A stretch of DNA of 64,000 bases from CAVPDG01 sp963702535 (GTDB lineage Bacteria > Chloroflexota > Anaerolineae > Anaerolineales > UBA4823). Positions within the stretch are counted from its first letter, which is position 1, and each line of letters starts with the position of its first letter. Position numbers and translations under genes: made by a program. The notes beneath the pieces are model-generated. The model made no database searches. It was not told where the DNA came from and was given only the letters and a program-made list of their open reading frames with translations. Of this stretch, positions 40,329-52,050 are shown one piece after another. Location of the stretch: positions 372,001-436,000 of the forward strand of contig CAVPDG010000016.1 of NCBI GenBank assembly GCA_963702535.1. The letters run 5' to 3'.

Positions 40329-41221
40329 ATGAAAAAGTGGCTCATGCTCATCCCCCTCATCCTCCTCGGCTTGCTGCTGGGCTTGCTCCTGCTCGCCTTC
40401 GGCGCCTTCCGCCTCCTCAACCCCACCAACGGCAAGCTGGTCTCCTCCGGCGAGACGCGCCGCTACCTGCTCTACGTGCCCGGAGAGCTACGATCCCGCG
40501 GTCCCCACGCCGCTGGTCATCACCCTGCACGGCTTCGCCCAGTGGCCCGCCAACCAGGCCGCCGTCAGCCGCTGGAACCGCCTCGCCGACGAATACGGCT
40601 TCATCGTCGTTTACCCCGCCGGGACCGGCTTCCCCATGCGCTGGCGCACCGGGGATGACTCCGAGGCGGCGAAGGACGTCACCTTCATCTCCGACCTGAT
40701 CGATCAGCTCTCCGCCGAATACAACATCGACCCCGCCCGCATCTACGCCAACGGCATCTCCAACGGCGGTGGCATGTCTTTCCTGCTCTCCTGCCGGCTT
40801 TCCGAGCGCATCGCCGCCTTCGGCTCGGTCGCTGGAGCGTACAATACCCCCTGGGCTGCCTGCAACCCCTCCCGCCCCGTCCCCGCCATCTTCTTCCACG
40901 GCACAGGCGACCCCATCGTCCCCTACCAGGGCGGACCCGCCGGACCGTCCGGCTTCAACTTCCCCTCCATCCCCGCCTGGGTGGCAGAATTCTCCCAACG
41001 CAACGGCTGCGACGCTTCCCCGCAGGACCTCCCCGCCAGCGGCGATGTCAGCGGCGTGCAGTACAAAAACTGCCTCGCCGACGTGGTCTTCTACACCATC
41101 CTCGGCGGCGGTCATTCCTGGCCCGGCGGCGGCTACCTCCCCAAATTCATCGTCGGCAACACCACGCAAGATGTCGATGCATCCCGCGACGATGTGGGAC
41201 TTCTTCCAGCACACTCGATAA
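40329..41221 (+). CDS. LpqC-like/PHB-depolymerase family esterase, membrane-anchored (frameshifted)
   Basis: About 297 residues. The N-terminal helix LMLIPLILLGLLLGLLLLAF anchors or exports the protein. After a shift near 40485 the domain shows ESYDPAVPTPLVITLHGFAQ (oxyanion), the nucleophile in YANGISNGGGMSFLLSC, the acid in FFHGTGDPIVPYQGG, and catalytic His in ILGGGHSWPGGG. A second shift near 41190 gives the family-typical end MWDFFQHTR and TAA at 41219-41221. Relatives hydrolyse poly(3-hydroxybutyrate), feruloyl esters or acetylxylan; the substrate here is uncertain. Confidence 0.85.
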
Positions 41222-41487
41222 AATGAGTCGAGGTTGGGTTGAGGGCAACGAAACCCAACACAACCTTCTTATCCCCCATGAAATCCCGCCGCATCCATGC
41301 CCCAGGCGGCATATTCTTCTTCGCCCTCCTCCCCTTCGAGCAGCGATAAACTCGTGCCATTCGTTTATTCGTGTTGCTATTCGTTGACGGTCCTCCTCCC
41401 TCCCGAGAATCCGGCCTTCAAAAAGCCTCCGTCGCCTTCGCCATGCAGTATAATCCTGCAAATCTTATCCTACCCAGAGAGAACCTC

Positions 41488-42182
41488 ATGCACCTGCCCC
41501 CTGAATTAGCCGCCCTGTTTGCCGCATTTCACCAGCCCTACGATATCCAGCTCTACCTGGATAGCATCCCCTACATCGGCGAAGAGCTGAACCGCTCCCC
41601 CCTGCGCGTGGCGCGCGACCGCCAGGCGCACTGCCTGGACGGCGGTCTGCTGGCGGCAGCCGCCCTGGCGCACCTGGGCTTCCCGCCGCGCATCCTCGAC
41701 CTGGTCCCCGAGCCGGGCACGGATGACGACCACGTGCTGGCGGTCTTCGGGGGACCCGGCGCCTGGGGCGCGCTGGCGAAATCCAATTACGCCGGTCTGC
41801 GCTACCGCGAGCCGGTGTTTCCAGCCTGCGCGAGCTGGTGATGTCCTATTTCGACGATTTCTTCAACATCGAGCGCCAGCGCACCCTGCGCGGCTACACC
41901 CGCCTGCTCGACCTGCGCCCTTTCGACCGCTACGCCTGGTTGACCAGCGAGGCTGGCGTGGAGCGTGTGGCGCAGCGGTTGTACAGCCTCAAGGTCATCC
42001 CCCTGTTAACCTCGCAAAGCATCCTCGCCCTCACCCCGGTGGATGAGCGCTCCTTCCAGGCCGGCACCCTGGGCTTAATCATCGACGAGGTTTACAAAGT
42101 AAAAAGTCCATTAGACACCTTAACGAAAAGCTCCCCCGCTTGCTTTACGTTCATGCCGCTCATGACACAGCCTGACACGTGA
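41488..42182 (+). CDS. Transglutaminase-like domain protein (one frameshift)
   Basis: About 230 residues starting ATG 41488. YDIQLYLDSIPYIGEE leads to DRQAHCLDGGLLAAAALAHL with the Cys expected for a transglutaminase-like thiol site, then GTDDDHVLAVFGGPGAWGAL with the His. A shift near 41822 leads to SLRELVMSYFDDFFN, RTLRGYTRLLDLRPFDRYAW and IPLLTSQSILAL. The C-terminus beyond GTLGLIID is not family-like and runs into CCTGACACGTGACAC, a motif also found in clpB. The true end may be lost. Function unknown. Confidence 0.65.
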
Positions 42183-42219
42183 CACTGCGCTGACTCCTCA
42201 GTACATGTGGCGCTGGCAC

Positions 42220-43307
42220 TTACTTCCCCTCCACGCTCACCACATCCCCAAACCCGTTCAGCACCAGCACCCACTCGCTCCCCGGCGTGAACTGCTGGAA
42301 TGTCGCCTCGTCCGCCGGGTGGTAGGTGACCTCGCCTTTATCCGTCAGGAACACCACCGTGAATTCCTGCTGGCGCTGCCCCTCCTGCTGCCCCTGCCCC
42401 AGGCTCACCTGGGGCCAAACCGGGCTCAGGTTCTCGCCCTGCTGTACCGCCTGGTCTACCGCCTGCATCTCCTCGGCGGTGTACTCGCAGTAATCCACGT
42501 ACACCTCGTACTGGCAGTCTTGCACCACCTCCCCCAGCCCGCTGCCCGTGTCCTTGGTGTAGGGCGTGCCGCACACCTCCTTCGAGTTCTCCGCCGGCGT
42601 GTCCTGCGTGTGGTGGTAGCGCTGCTCGCACTGCCCCACATCCGCATCCGCCGGGATCTCGTCGATGAAAGCCTGCCGCTGCACGTCCACCAGCGCCATA
42701 ATGGGGACCAGGCGCATCCAGTGCACGCTCTCCACGCTGGCGGTGAGATCCTGCCGCTGGGTCAGCTTGGCGATCAGGAAATGCAGGCAGGCGAACACCA
42801 GGATCACCGCCCCGGTCGCCGCCAGGATGATCAGCGTGCGGTTGGGCTTGCGCTCTCGCCGGTGCGGCAGGCGCTGCAGCTTCCGCCGGCTTATCCAGCC
42901 GCGCCCCGCACTTAATGCATACCTTGCCCGTCTCCGGGTTGGGCGCTCGCGCAGCTCGGGCAGGCGATCTCCTTCACCGCCGCGCTGGGCGCCTGGTAAG
43001 CCCCCACCACCTTCCCGCTCTCCCGCCGCAAGCCCTCCTTCAGGTCGCCGCCGCACTGGATGCAGACCTCCGCGCCTGCCGGGTTGCGCGCCTTGCAGTA
43101 CGGGCAGTGGATGTCCGCCCCCTTCTTGGCTGCCTCGATCTTCGCCTCGTCGGTCACCATCTCCTGCCGCCCGGCTTGCTCGAACTGCACGTCCTCCGGC
43201 TGGGGCGCGCCGCAGCCCGTACAGGCGCGTACTGTGCCGGGGTTGCGCGTCTTACACTTCGGGCAGGTCCATTCCAGCTCGGTATAACCCAGCGTCTTTT
43301 GTGTCAT
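42220..43307 (-). CDS. Multiple zinc-ribbon membrane protein (one frameshift)
   Basis: About 360 residues starting ATG 43307. Three double-CxxC ribbons are present: WTCPKCKTRNPGTVRACTGC, HCPYCKARNPAGAEVCIQC and a third, ACPSC followed after a shift near 42930 by GKVCIKCG. Then come basic sequence and one membrane segment (TLIILAATGAVILVFACLHF). An extracytoplasmic domain with several Cys (DVGQCEQRYHHT, DCQYEVYVDYCEYT) ends at 42220. Ribbon-TM proteins of this type are often sensors or scaffolds. It lies 18 nt upstream of the kamA stop, on the same strand, and is read after kamA. Confidence 0.75.
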
Positions 43308-43325
43308 AGCGGTTTTTCCCCTCGC

Positions 43326-44674
<1,349 letters not shown>

Positions 44675-44720
44675 CGCAGTCCTCCTTAATGAACCACCGT
44701 TATTATATAGGGAACACCGG

Positions 44721-44757
44721 AAAATGGGGTGCAGGGCGGGCTGCACACCCCATTTTT
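44721..44757 (-). terminator. Hairpin after the Gmad2-like lipoprotein gene
   Basis: AAAATGGGGTGCAG (44721-44734) pairs with CTGCA(CA)CCCCATTTT (44741-44756), a 14-bp stem with a two-base bulge. On the minus strand it follows the lipoprotein stop (44823) and precedes kamA, ending in TTTT. Confidence 0.65.
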
Positions 44758-44822
44758 CAGAATCATTCCATTCCAATATTTTACTAGAAGCCGGATCATA
44801 ATCTTGTTGGGGTTCCAACAAA

Positions 44823-45832
44823 TTATGGGCTTAGCATCACTTCCACACTGGTCAGCTGCACCACGTCGTTGATGCCCGCCTCCCCCTGCGACACCGTCAG
44901 CAGGGCGCGCGTCGCTTTGCCACTGTGTACGGCACCTCCACCTGGAAGCTGGCGTAATCCCCCTGCTCCGGCGGCGTCACGCTCGCCAGGCGCGCCCCCG
45001 CCTCGCTGCCGTCCGGCAGGATCAGCCGCACCATCAGCGGCTGGTCGGGGTCGCCGCGCACCAGCCCGGAGACCTGCACCTTGCCGCCCTGGATCAGCGC
45101 CTTCTTGTGCGGGCTCTGGATGACGATCGGCGCCAGCCGGTTCTGCGGCGGGTAGATGTCATCCTGCCCGATCGAGAGCAGGATCAGCGGGATGGAGCTC
45201 AGCGCGCTGGTGTGCTTGTTCGCATCCGCCACGTAGATTTGCAGCCGCCCGGCTTCCGCCGCGGCGGAGATCTCGTATTCCAGCGCCATCTTTAGCGGCA
45301 CCCACGCCCCCGCCGGTACGGTGCGCACGCTCTTCACCTCGCGGAACAGGACGCGCCGGTCCTCGCCCAGCAACTCCACCACCACTTTCCCGTCGCCGCC
45401 GGTCTTCAGGTACGCCGAGAGCATGATGGGCGAGGTGACGCGCGACAGCGCTCCCAGGTTGAGGATCTGGATCTCGCTTTCGGGCAGCTCGCTGATCTTT
45501 GTCGGCGTCGCCGAGGGCGGCAGCGTGTAAGGCGTGGCGGTCGGTCCGTCCGGTGTGCCGGTCATCGTCGCCGTAGGCGTGAGGGCGTCTTCGTAGGCGG
45601 CAGGGGCGTCTGGCTGGGTGCCGCCGGCTGGTTGCTCTTCGCCGGGGTGCTCTCCCCAGCACTTGCGCCCTCACGCGGCACTAGCCTGGGCGGTCAGGGC
45701 GATGGCGGTCGGCAGGTAATCCGCCGGCATCAGCGTCGGCAGCGCCCCCCCCGAGATGCCCGCGCAGGCGCCCAATGCCAGCCCCGCCAGCAGCGCCAGC
45801 GCCAGGCAAATAGCGTACCTTGAGCAACACAT
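44823..45832 (-). CDS. Lipoprotein with Gmad2/Ig-like C-terminal domain (frameshifted)
   Basis: About 335 residues. ATG 45832 begins a lipoprotein signal (AICLALALLAGLALGAC); an in-frame ATG at 45859, inside the end of the response-regulator gene, is an alternative. Thr/Pro-rich linker (DGPTATPYTLPPSATPT) follows frame changes near 45680-45560. One domain spans ILNLGALSRVTSPIMLSAYL onward. The last, PIVIQSPHKKALIQGGKVQV then LMVRLILPDGSEAGARL, looks like the Gmad2 immunoglobulin-like module of cell-surface proteins. A shift near 44925 leads to ATRALLTVSQGEAGINDVVQ and TAA. Probably exposed on the outside of the cell. Confidence 0.75.
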
Positions 45833-45848
45833 CAGGGGATGAGAACGG

Positions 45849-46241
45849 TCAAGCCGCATGGGATGGGCGGTCGGTCAGCTGGGCGGTGTAGATCTCGATG
45901 ACTTCCTGCAGCCTGGTCAGGCGCACCGGCTTGTTGAGGTAAGCCAGCGCCCCCGCCGCCTGCGCTTCCTCCGCCGTCGCCACCTCCGGGCTGGCGGACA
46001 GGATGATCACCGGTATGCCCGCCGTGCTGCTCTGCCCCTTGATCTCCTGCACCAGGCTGATGCCGTTCTTCCCGGTCAGGTTCATATCGGTGAAGATCAG
46101 GTCGGGCGTGGTTGTCCCCAGCACAGCCAGGGCAGCCTGGTAGGAATCCGCCACTACCGCCCGGTGCCCCAGCACCTCGGCTGCCTTGGTCAGTGTCTCC
46201 AGGGTATAGGGATCGTCGTCGACGAACAGGATCAGCGCCAT
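45849..46241 (-). CDS. Single-domain response regulator (receiver only)
   Basis: Intact 130-residue CheY-like protein. Acidic pair in LILFVDDDPYTLE, phospho-acceptor Asp in LIFTDMNLTGKNG, conserved Ser in VIILSASPEV and Lys in ALAYLNKPVRL. No output domain. The downstream lipoprotein gene may begin inside its end. It would signal through protein-protein interaction; its kinase is not in the window unless it is the one at 30.8-32.3 kb. Confidence 0.92.
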   Translation of the reverse strand: MALILFVDDDPYTLETLTKAAEVLGHRAVVADSYQAALAVLGTTTPDLIFTDMNLTGKNGISLVQEIKGQSSTAGIPVIILSASPEVATAEEAQAAGALAYLNKPVRLTRLQEVIEIYTAQLTDRPSHAA

Positions 46242-46364
46242 AGTCGGATGGCTCTTTTTGGATGCAGTCTCAAATTACCGCAACAGGGCGTGCCGGGTGG
46301 ACGTCCGCCCCCCCCGCACACCCTGTTCCGGACAATTCACTGAGAATAATTCTACCTTAACCTT

Positions 46365-47867
46365 CTAAAAACCGTATATCTCGCTGTACTTGCTTTGCAG
46401 GTACGTCAGGTATGGCGCCGGGTCGATCTTCGACCCGGTGATGCGCTGCACCAGATCCTGCGACTCGAACTTGCGCCCGTGGCGGTGCACCTTCTCGCCC
46501 AGCCAGCTGCGCAGCGCGGCAAACTCGCCCTTGCGGATCTGCCCGGTCAGGTCGGGGATGTCCGCCTGGATGCTCTGCCAGAGCTGCGCCGCGATCACGT
46601 TCCCCATGGCGTACGTGGCGAAGTAGCCGAAGTAGCCCGCCGACCAGTGGATATCTTGCAGCACACCCAGCGTATCGTTGGGCGGGGTCAAGCCTAGGTA
46701 TTCCTGCATGCGCGCGTTCCAGGCTTCGGGCAGGTCTTTCACCTCCAGGCTGCCCTCCATCAGAGCGATCTCCAGCTCCAGGCGCAGCATGATGTGCAGG
46801 TTATACGTGGCTTCGTCTGCCTCCACACGGATCAGGGATGGCTCGACCTTGTTGATGCCCTTGTAGAACTTCTCCAGCGGCACATTCCCAAGCTGCGTGG
46901 GGAAGATCTCCTGCAAGCGCGGGTAGAATCCCTGCCAGAACGGGAGCGAGCGCCCCACCAGGTTTTCCCACAGCCGCGACTGCGATTCGTGCATTGCCAT
47001 TGTTGTGCCGCGCGCCAGCGGCGTGCGCGCCAGGGCGCGGTCCACGCCCAGCTCGTACAGCGCGTGCCCGAACTCGTGTGTCGTGCTGAAGAACGCCGAG
47101 GAGAAATAGTCCGGCATGAAGCGCGTCGTGATGCGCACATCGTCGATGCCGAAATGGATGGTAAAGGGATGGGCGGCGCGGTCCTGGCGGCCGCGGTTCC
47201 AGTCGTAGCCAAAGCGCGTGATCACCTCCACGCCGAAAGCCTCTTGTTTCGCCTCGTCGAACGGCTGGTAGAGGAAGTCCGCCTCCACCTGCGAGCGGGA
47301 GGTGATCTCGCGCACCAACGCCACCTGCTTCGGGCGCAGCGTGTTGAAAACCGCCTGCACCTCCGCCGTCTTCATCCCCGGCTCGAACTCCGCCAGCAAC
47401 GGATCATAGATATGCGTGTACGGCGCGAACAGGTCGGCGTAGCGTCGCCGCCAGTCCACGATCTTCTCCAGGTGCGGCTGGAAGCGGGCGAAATCGTTCT
47501 CGAGGCGCGCCTCCTGCCACACGGCTGTAGCGATGGTGCGGATCTGCGCCATCTCCGCCACCATCTCCGCCGGCACCTTCACCCGGCGCAGGTACTCCCG
47601 TTCACTGATCCGCACCAGGCGCGCATCGTCCGAATCGGGATCGAGCTGCGCCGCCCACGGCTTCAGCTCTTCGAGCAGCCTGCCCGCTTCTTCGGAGGTG
47701 TACTTGCGGTGCATCAGCGATTTCACCGTCGCCCGGTGGTAGGCGCGGTCCTGCGCGCCTGCTGGCGGCATGTAGGTCTCCGCGTCCCATTCCAGCAGCT
47801 CCACCACGTGTTCCAGGTCAGAAGCTTCGTTCAGCAATGCCTTCAACTGTTTTAGTTTTTCTTCCAT
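46365..47867 (-). CDS. Carboxypeptidase Taq, M32 metallopeptidase
   Basis: Intact 500-residue cytoplasmic zinc carboxypeptidase with broad specificity. The active site is TTHEFGHALYELG (HExxH) followed by the third ligand Glu in MHESQSRLWENLVGRS. Also typical are DDVRITTRFMPDYFSSAF, NLHIMLRLELEIALMEG and IHWSAGYFGYFATYAMGNV. It overlaps the end of the upstream dehydrogenase gene by 16 nt, so the two are co-transcribed. Confidence 0.95.
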   Translation of the reverse strand: MEEKLKQLKALLNEASDLEHVVELLEWDAETYMPPAGAQDRAYHRATVKSLMHRKYTSEEAGRLLEELKPWAAQLDPDSDDARLVRISEREYLRRVKVPAEMVAEMAQIRTIATAVWQEARLENDFARFQPHLEKIVDWRRRYADLFAPYTHIYDPLLAEFEPGMKTAEVQAVFNTLRPKQVALVREITSRSQVEADFLYQPFDEAKQEAFGVEVITRFGYDWNRGRQDRAAHPFTIHFGIDDVRITTRFMPDYFSSAFFSTTHEFGHALYELGVDRALARTPLARGTTMAMHESQSRLWENLVGRSLPFWQGFYPRLQEIFPTQLGNVPLEKFYKGINKVEPSLIRVEADEATYNLHIMLRLELEIALMEGSLEVKDLPEAWNARMQEYLGLTPPNDTLGVLQDIHWSAGYFGYFATYAMGNVIAAQLWQSIQADIPDLTGQIRKGEFAALRSWLGEKVHRHGRKFESQDLVQRITGSKIDPAPYLTYLQSKYSEIYGF

Positions 47868-48832
47868 GAGTAGATGTCCTCTTTTCCTAAATCACTCGCC
47901 GCGCAGCGCGCCCTCAGCACTTCCATCGCAATATCCACCGCCGCCCGCTGCTGCGCCTCCACGGTCTGCGCTGCCACGTGCGGCGTGGCGATCACCCGCG
48001 GGTGTCTCACCAACCGCGTCGCGCCGGGCGGCTCCTCGGCAAACACATCCAGCGCCGCGCCCGCCACCTGCCCTGTCTCCAGCGCCTGCAACAGCGCCGC
48101 TTCATCGATCAGTCCGCCGCGCGCCGTGCACACGATCCGCACGCCCGGCTTCATCTTCGCCAGCGCCTGCTCGCCCAGCATGCCGCGCGTCTCGCCCGTC
48201 AGCGGCACGTGCAAGCTGATGAAATCGGCGCCTGCGTACAGCTCGTCCAGCGTGACCGCCTCAGCGCCCCTGCGCCGGATGGCATCCTGCGACAGGAACG
48301 GGTCGTAGCCGGTCACGCGCATGCCCAGGGCAACCGCCCGTGAAGCCAGCGCCGCCCCGATGTTGCCCACGCCCACGATCCCCAACGTCTTGCCGGATAG
48401 CTCAACGCCTTCCAGCTCCTTCTTGATCCACTCGCCCGCTTTCATAGACGCATCCGCACGCGGGATGCCGCGCGCCAGCGCCAGCATCAGCCCCAGCGCG
48501 TGCTCGGCTACCGCTAGCGTGGTCGCTTGCGGCGAGTTGACCACGCGCACACCCAGCTCCCTCGCCGCATCCAGGTCGATGTTGTCCACACCCACGCCGG
48601 CCCGCCCTACCACCTTCAAGCGCTGCCCTGCCGCGAGCACCTCCCTCGTCACCTTGCTGCGGCTGCGCACAATCAGCGCCTCGCAGCCCGCCACGGCTTC
48701 CAGCAACTCAGCCGGGCTGATCCCGGGTCTATCCTCCACCCGCGCCGCCTCACGCAGCAGCTTCTTGCCGCTCTCGTCTAAGCCGTCGCTGATCAGCACC
48801 GTCCAATCATCCAATCCGGGTTTTCTCCACAA
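47852..48832 (-). CDS. D-3-phosphoglycerate dehydrogenase-like 2-hydroxyacid dehydrogenase (no ACT domain)
   Basis: Intact 326-residue NAD-dependent enzyme. Rossmann motif LGIVGVGNIGAALASRAVAL, catalytic Arg in VCTARGGLIDEAAL, Glu in LDVFAEEPPG and His in VIATPHVAAQTVEAQQ. The short form without a regulatory ACT domain resembles type III PGDH/hydroxypyruvate reductases. If it supplies 3-phosphohydroxypyruvate for serine or phosphoserine, it would complement the CysM pathway, but this is inferred. Alternative start at 48805 is possible. Confidence 0.9.
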   Translation of the reverse strand: MWRKPGLDDWTVLISDGLDESGKKLLREAARVEDRPGISPAELLEAVAGCEALIVRSRSKVTREVLAAGQRLKVVGRAGVGVDNIDLDAARELGVRVVNSPQATTLAVAEHALGLMLALARGIPRADASMKAGEWIKKELEGVELSGKTLGIVGVGNIGAALASRAVALGMRVTGYDPFLSQDAIRRRGAEAVTLDELYAGADFISLHVPLTGETRGMLGEQALAKMKPGVRIVCTARGGLIDEAALLQALETGQVAGAALDVFAEEPPGATRLVRHPRVIATPHVAAQTVEAQQRAAVDIAMEVLRARCAASDLGKEDIYSWKKN

Positions 48833-48869
48833 CAGGCTTGATTGTACCTGAAAATCCCCGGACCTTCGC

Positions 48870-49979
48870 TTACCCGCCCAGGTTCACCCCGATCAGCCGC
48901 CCGATCAGGTAGGTGACCGCCGCCGCCGCCAGCCCAAATCCCATCTGCCGCGCGCCGGAGTAGAGCACACCCTTGCCCGTGAACAGGGTGATCCCCGCCC
49001 CGATGATGAACAGCCCCACCATGCTGCACGCCACGCTCACCGCCACCGCCGTCATCCCGCTCAAGAAGATATATGGGAACACCGGTATGATCGCCCCAAT
49101 GGCAAACAGGATGAACGAGGTGATGGCGGCTTCCCACGCCGAGCCGCCCAGCTCCTCCGGGTTGACGCTCAGCTCCTCGCGCGCCAGCGTGTCCAGGGCG
49201 CTCACCGGGTCCTGCATGACCTGGTGCGCCATCGAGCGCGCTTGCTCCGCTTCGATGCCGCGCGATTGGTAGATCAGCGCCAGCTCCTCCGCCTCCTCCT
49301 CCGGCGCGCTGGCGATCTCCGCCCGCTCGATGCCGATCTGGTGCTCGTACAGCTCGCGTGAGCTCTGCACACTCAGCCACTCGCCCAGCGCCATCGAGAT
49401 CGCCCCCGCCAGCAGCCCGGCAAAACCCGTGATCAGGATAGTGGTGTTGGAAAGCGCCGCCCCTGCCACGCCCATCACCAGGCTCAGGTTGGAGACCAGC
49501 CCGTCGTTAGCGCCCAGCACCGCCGCGCGCAAGGCGTTGCCGCCCGCCGCCCGGTGCCGCCCTTCCAATTGCGCCAGCCGCCCGCCCTCCATACCGCCTG
49601 AGATGTTGCGCAGCAGGCGGGCGTGCGAGCTCTCATCGGCCGCCATCCCCTGGGCGTCCGATCGCTGGCTGTAGCCATGCGTATCCGCTTTTTCCGCCCC
49701 CTGGATCGTCGGCAGCACCAGGCTCGCTCCGAAACGCCGCGCCAGCCAGCTCAGCAGCCGGGTGCGCCACGACGGACGGTATGCCGGAACCTGCATGCCG
49801 GATTTCTCCAATCGGGCGACCCAGGCGTCGGCATGCCGTTTCTCGGTCGCCGCCATGCGCCGGAATACCTCAGCGATATGCTCATCTTTTTCGCTCTCAG
49901 CCAGCGCCTGGTACAAATAGACACCATCCCGCTCCGCCTGCAGGGATGCCAGCACTTCTTTCGGTTCACTCGGTTTCAT
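48870..49979 (-). CDS. Ferritin-like domain fused to VIT1/CCC1 membrane transporter (MbfA-type)
   Basis: Intact 369-residue fusion. Residues about 1-145 are a rubrerythrin/ferritin-like four-helix domain with Glu/His ligands (LQAERDGVYLYQALAESEKD, RRMAATEKRHADAW, DESSHARLLRNI). The remainder is a VIT1/CCC1 iron/manganese transporter with AVLGANDGLVSNLSLVMGV, GFAGLLAGAISMALGEWLSV and three further membrane segments. Bacterial MbfA proteins export iron under stress. Start at ATG 49979 with AAGGAAATT upstream. Confidence 0.92.
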   Translation of the reverse strand: MKPSEPKEVLASLQAERDGVYLYQALAESEKDEHIAEVFRRMAATEKRHADAWVARLEKSGMQVPAYRPSWRTRLLSWLARRFGASLVLPTIQGAEKADTHGYSQRSDAQGMAADESSHARLLRNISGGMEGGRLAQLEGRHRAAGGNALRAAVLGANDGLVSNLSLVMGVAGAALSNTTILITGFAGLLAGAISMALGEWLSVQSSRELYEHQIGIERAEIASAPEEEAEELALIYQSRGIEAEQARSMAHQVMQDPVSALDTLAREELSVNPEELGGSAWEAAITSFILFAIGAIIPVFPYIFLSGMTAVAVSVACSMVGLFIIGAGITLFTGKGVLYSGARQMGFGLAAAAVTYLIGRLIGVNLGG

Positions 49980-50069
49980 GGCAATTTCCTTTCGGGTCTC
50001 ACCCATTTTACTCCAACACCGTTACAATTATTGCCAGACTGGACAACTCGCCAGCAGTTCCCCCGCTCA

Positions 50070-51953
50070 ATGATGAAAAGCCGCCTGACCTCCGACCACA
50101 CGAAAAGGACCCTTGCCCTCCTGCTCCTGGCAGCCGGGGTGCTATTTCAGGCGTTCAGCCTGGTCAGCCCGGCCCGTTCCGACCTGCTGGCAATCTGGAA
50201 GACGGTCGGGCAGCCCGGACTGTGGCGCAGCGCCAACTTTTCCGGCGGATTGAATTTCGCTAACTATGTCCGCTTCCTGGTCGAAACCATCCCCGCGGAT
50301 GCCCGGGTCGTCCTGCCCGCCGAGTCGGGCGGACCGTGGCTACTGACCAGCACCCCGGCGATGCAGTTCTTCCTGGCGCCGCGCCAGGTGCTCAATTGCC
50401 CGGGCGCTGATCCGCAATGCGCCGTAGACCTGAGCAACGCCGGCGCTTACATCCTGGTCGTCGGCAAGGATGGGGTTCCCGGCGCAGAACTCGCCCAGCA
50501 GCCCGAGAGATTACGCATGTTCAACGCCTCCTGGGGCGTCTACCTGCCGCACAGCGCAGGCGCTGGCGTTCCTCTGCCGGTGTTCTCGAGCCTGGGGGCA
50601 GTCGGCAGGCAAGCATTCCTGCCCGCCCTCTGGCTGGCGCTGCTCATCTTCAGCGGGTACGCGCCCGTCCGGCGCTGGCTGCCTGCCCTGCCCCTCACCT
50701 CCGCCCTCGCTCTGGGCTTCGGGCTGGGGACCGGCGCCTGGACCCTGCTCATGACGCTCGCTTCCCTGCTCGGCGCCCCGGCGGATCGCATCACTGTCCT
50801 GGCGCTCACCCTGTGCCTGGCAGCCCTCGCCGCGGTCGCCCTGTTTTACCGGCGACCGCAATCCGCCACCCCGGCGCAGGGCGGCATTGACCACTGGCAT
50901 CTGCTCTTGCTGCTGCTCTGGGCGCTGGCTGCCCTCCTCTCCGTCGGCAAGGGCTACCACGTCACCGACGAGCTCGTCCTTTGGGGCGCCAAGGGCTATG
51001 GCATCGCCGCCCAGGGCATCGCCGCCGGAGCCTCGCAGTGGGGCACGCGTACGCTGCCGTATCCGCTAAATATCCCCCTTCTGATCGCCGCGTTTAAGGT
51101 CCTGTTCAATGAGACCCTGCCCGCCTCCAAGTTGCTCTTTCCGCTCTTCTACCTGAGCTTGCTCTTCCTCATCTATGACTTTCTTTCATTAAAACTGCAA
51201 CGCACAACAGCCGGTCTGGCGACCCTGCTGCTTGCCACCGCGCCCATCCTCTTCCAACATGCCTCCATCGGCTACGCCAACCTGCCCCTGGTGTATGCCC
51301 TAGCAGCCGCTATCATCCTGCTCCAGCGCGCCCTCGCCGCCGCACCGGGCGCAGCGCAAAACGCCTCTTTCCTGTTCGCCGGCGTCTTCCTGGCGCTCGG
51401 CGCCTGGACACGCCCGGAAGGCTTGCTGCTGAGCTGGATCGTCGCCGCCCTAGCCGTCGCCTGGGATCTCCCTGCAGCTAGAAAAACCGGGAGCTTGAAA
51501 CCCCTGGCGTACCTGCTGGCGCCGCTGTGCCTGTACACGCTCTTCTGGCTCGTCGCTTCCCGGCTGGTCTACCCGCCCACCGAGCGCAACAGCGGCATGC
51601 TTCAGGGAGCCATCACCCAGCTCGCCGGCGGCAACCTGCACCTTGCCGAAACCGGGTATATCCTGCGTGAGTTCTTGCGCAGCTTGCTCAGACTGGGCGT
51701 CTGGGGGTTGGTCGGCTTTGGGTTGCTGCTCCTGCCCTGGCTCGGGCGCCGCCCGCCCGGCGAGACAGGCAGACCAGCGCTACTCACCCTGGCTGCCGGT
51801 CTGTGCTGCCTCCTCCTCGTTCTGGCTATTTATTGGTTGGTCTCTTACTCCCCTGGGCGGGATATTAGCTGGTGGGTCTCCACCGGCTTGGAGCGCATGG
51901 CGATGCCCGCCATCGTCCTGCTCTGGCTGGGAGTCGCCAGCCGGCTGCGATAA
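50070..51953 (+). CDS. Large multi-pass membrane protein, GT39/ArnT-like glycosyltransferase
   Basis: Intact 627-residue membrane protein with an N-terminal segment (TLALLLLAAGVLFQAFSL), an extracytoplasmic domain (VRFLVETIPADARVVLPAES, PRQVLNCPGADPQC) and about ten further membrane helices from residue 190. Acidic KGYHVTDELVLWGAKGYGIA before a helix resembles the DD/DE-type catalytic loop of lipid-phosphosugar-dependent (GT-C) glycosyltransferases. ATG pairs at 50070 and 50073 are possible starts, both without a strong ribosome-binding site. Likely modifies cell-surface glycans; donor and acceptor unknown. Confidence 0.75.
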   Translation: MMKSRLTSDHTKRTLALLLLAAGVLFQAFSLVSPARSDLLAIWKTVGQPGLWRSANFSGGLNFANYVRFLVETIPADARVVLPAESGGPWLLTSTPAMQFFLAPRQVLNCPGADPQCAVDLSNAGAYILVVGKDGVPGAELAQQPERLRMFNASWGVYLPHSAGAGVPLPVFSSLGAVGRQAFLPALWLALLIFSGYAPVRRWLPALPLTSALALGFGLGTGAWTLLMTLASLLGAPADRITVLALTLCLAALAAVALFYRRPQSATPAQGGIDHWHLLLLLLWALAALLSVGKGYHVTDELVLWGAKGYGIAAQGIAAGASQWGTRTLPYPLNIPLLIAAFKVLFNETLPASKLLFPLFYLSLLFLIYDFLSLKLQRTTAGLATLLLATAPILFQHASIGYANLPLVYALAAAIILLQRALAAAPGAAQNASFLFAGVFLALGAWTRPEGLLLSWIVAALAVAWDLPAARKTGSLKPLAYLLAPLCLYTLFWLVASRLVYPPTERNSGMLQGAITQLAGGNLHLAETGYILREFLRSLLRLGVWGLVGFGLLLLPWLGRRPPGETGRPALLTLAAGLCCLLLVLAIYWLVSYSPGRDISWWVSTGLERMAMPAIVLLWLGVASRLR

Positions 51954-52050
51954 GCCCTGCACTCTCCCCCCTGCGCGCGGATTCCCTGGCTCGTTTGCCT
52001 CCATCTCCATTACAATGGATGCCTCACCATATCACTTTTGGAGATTGTTG

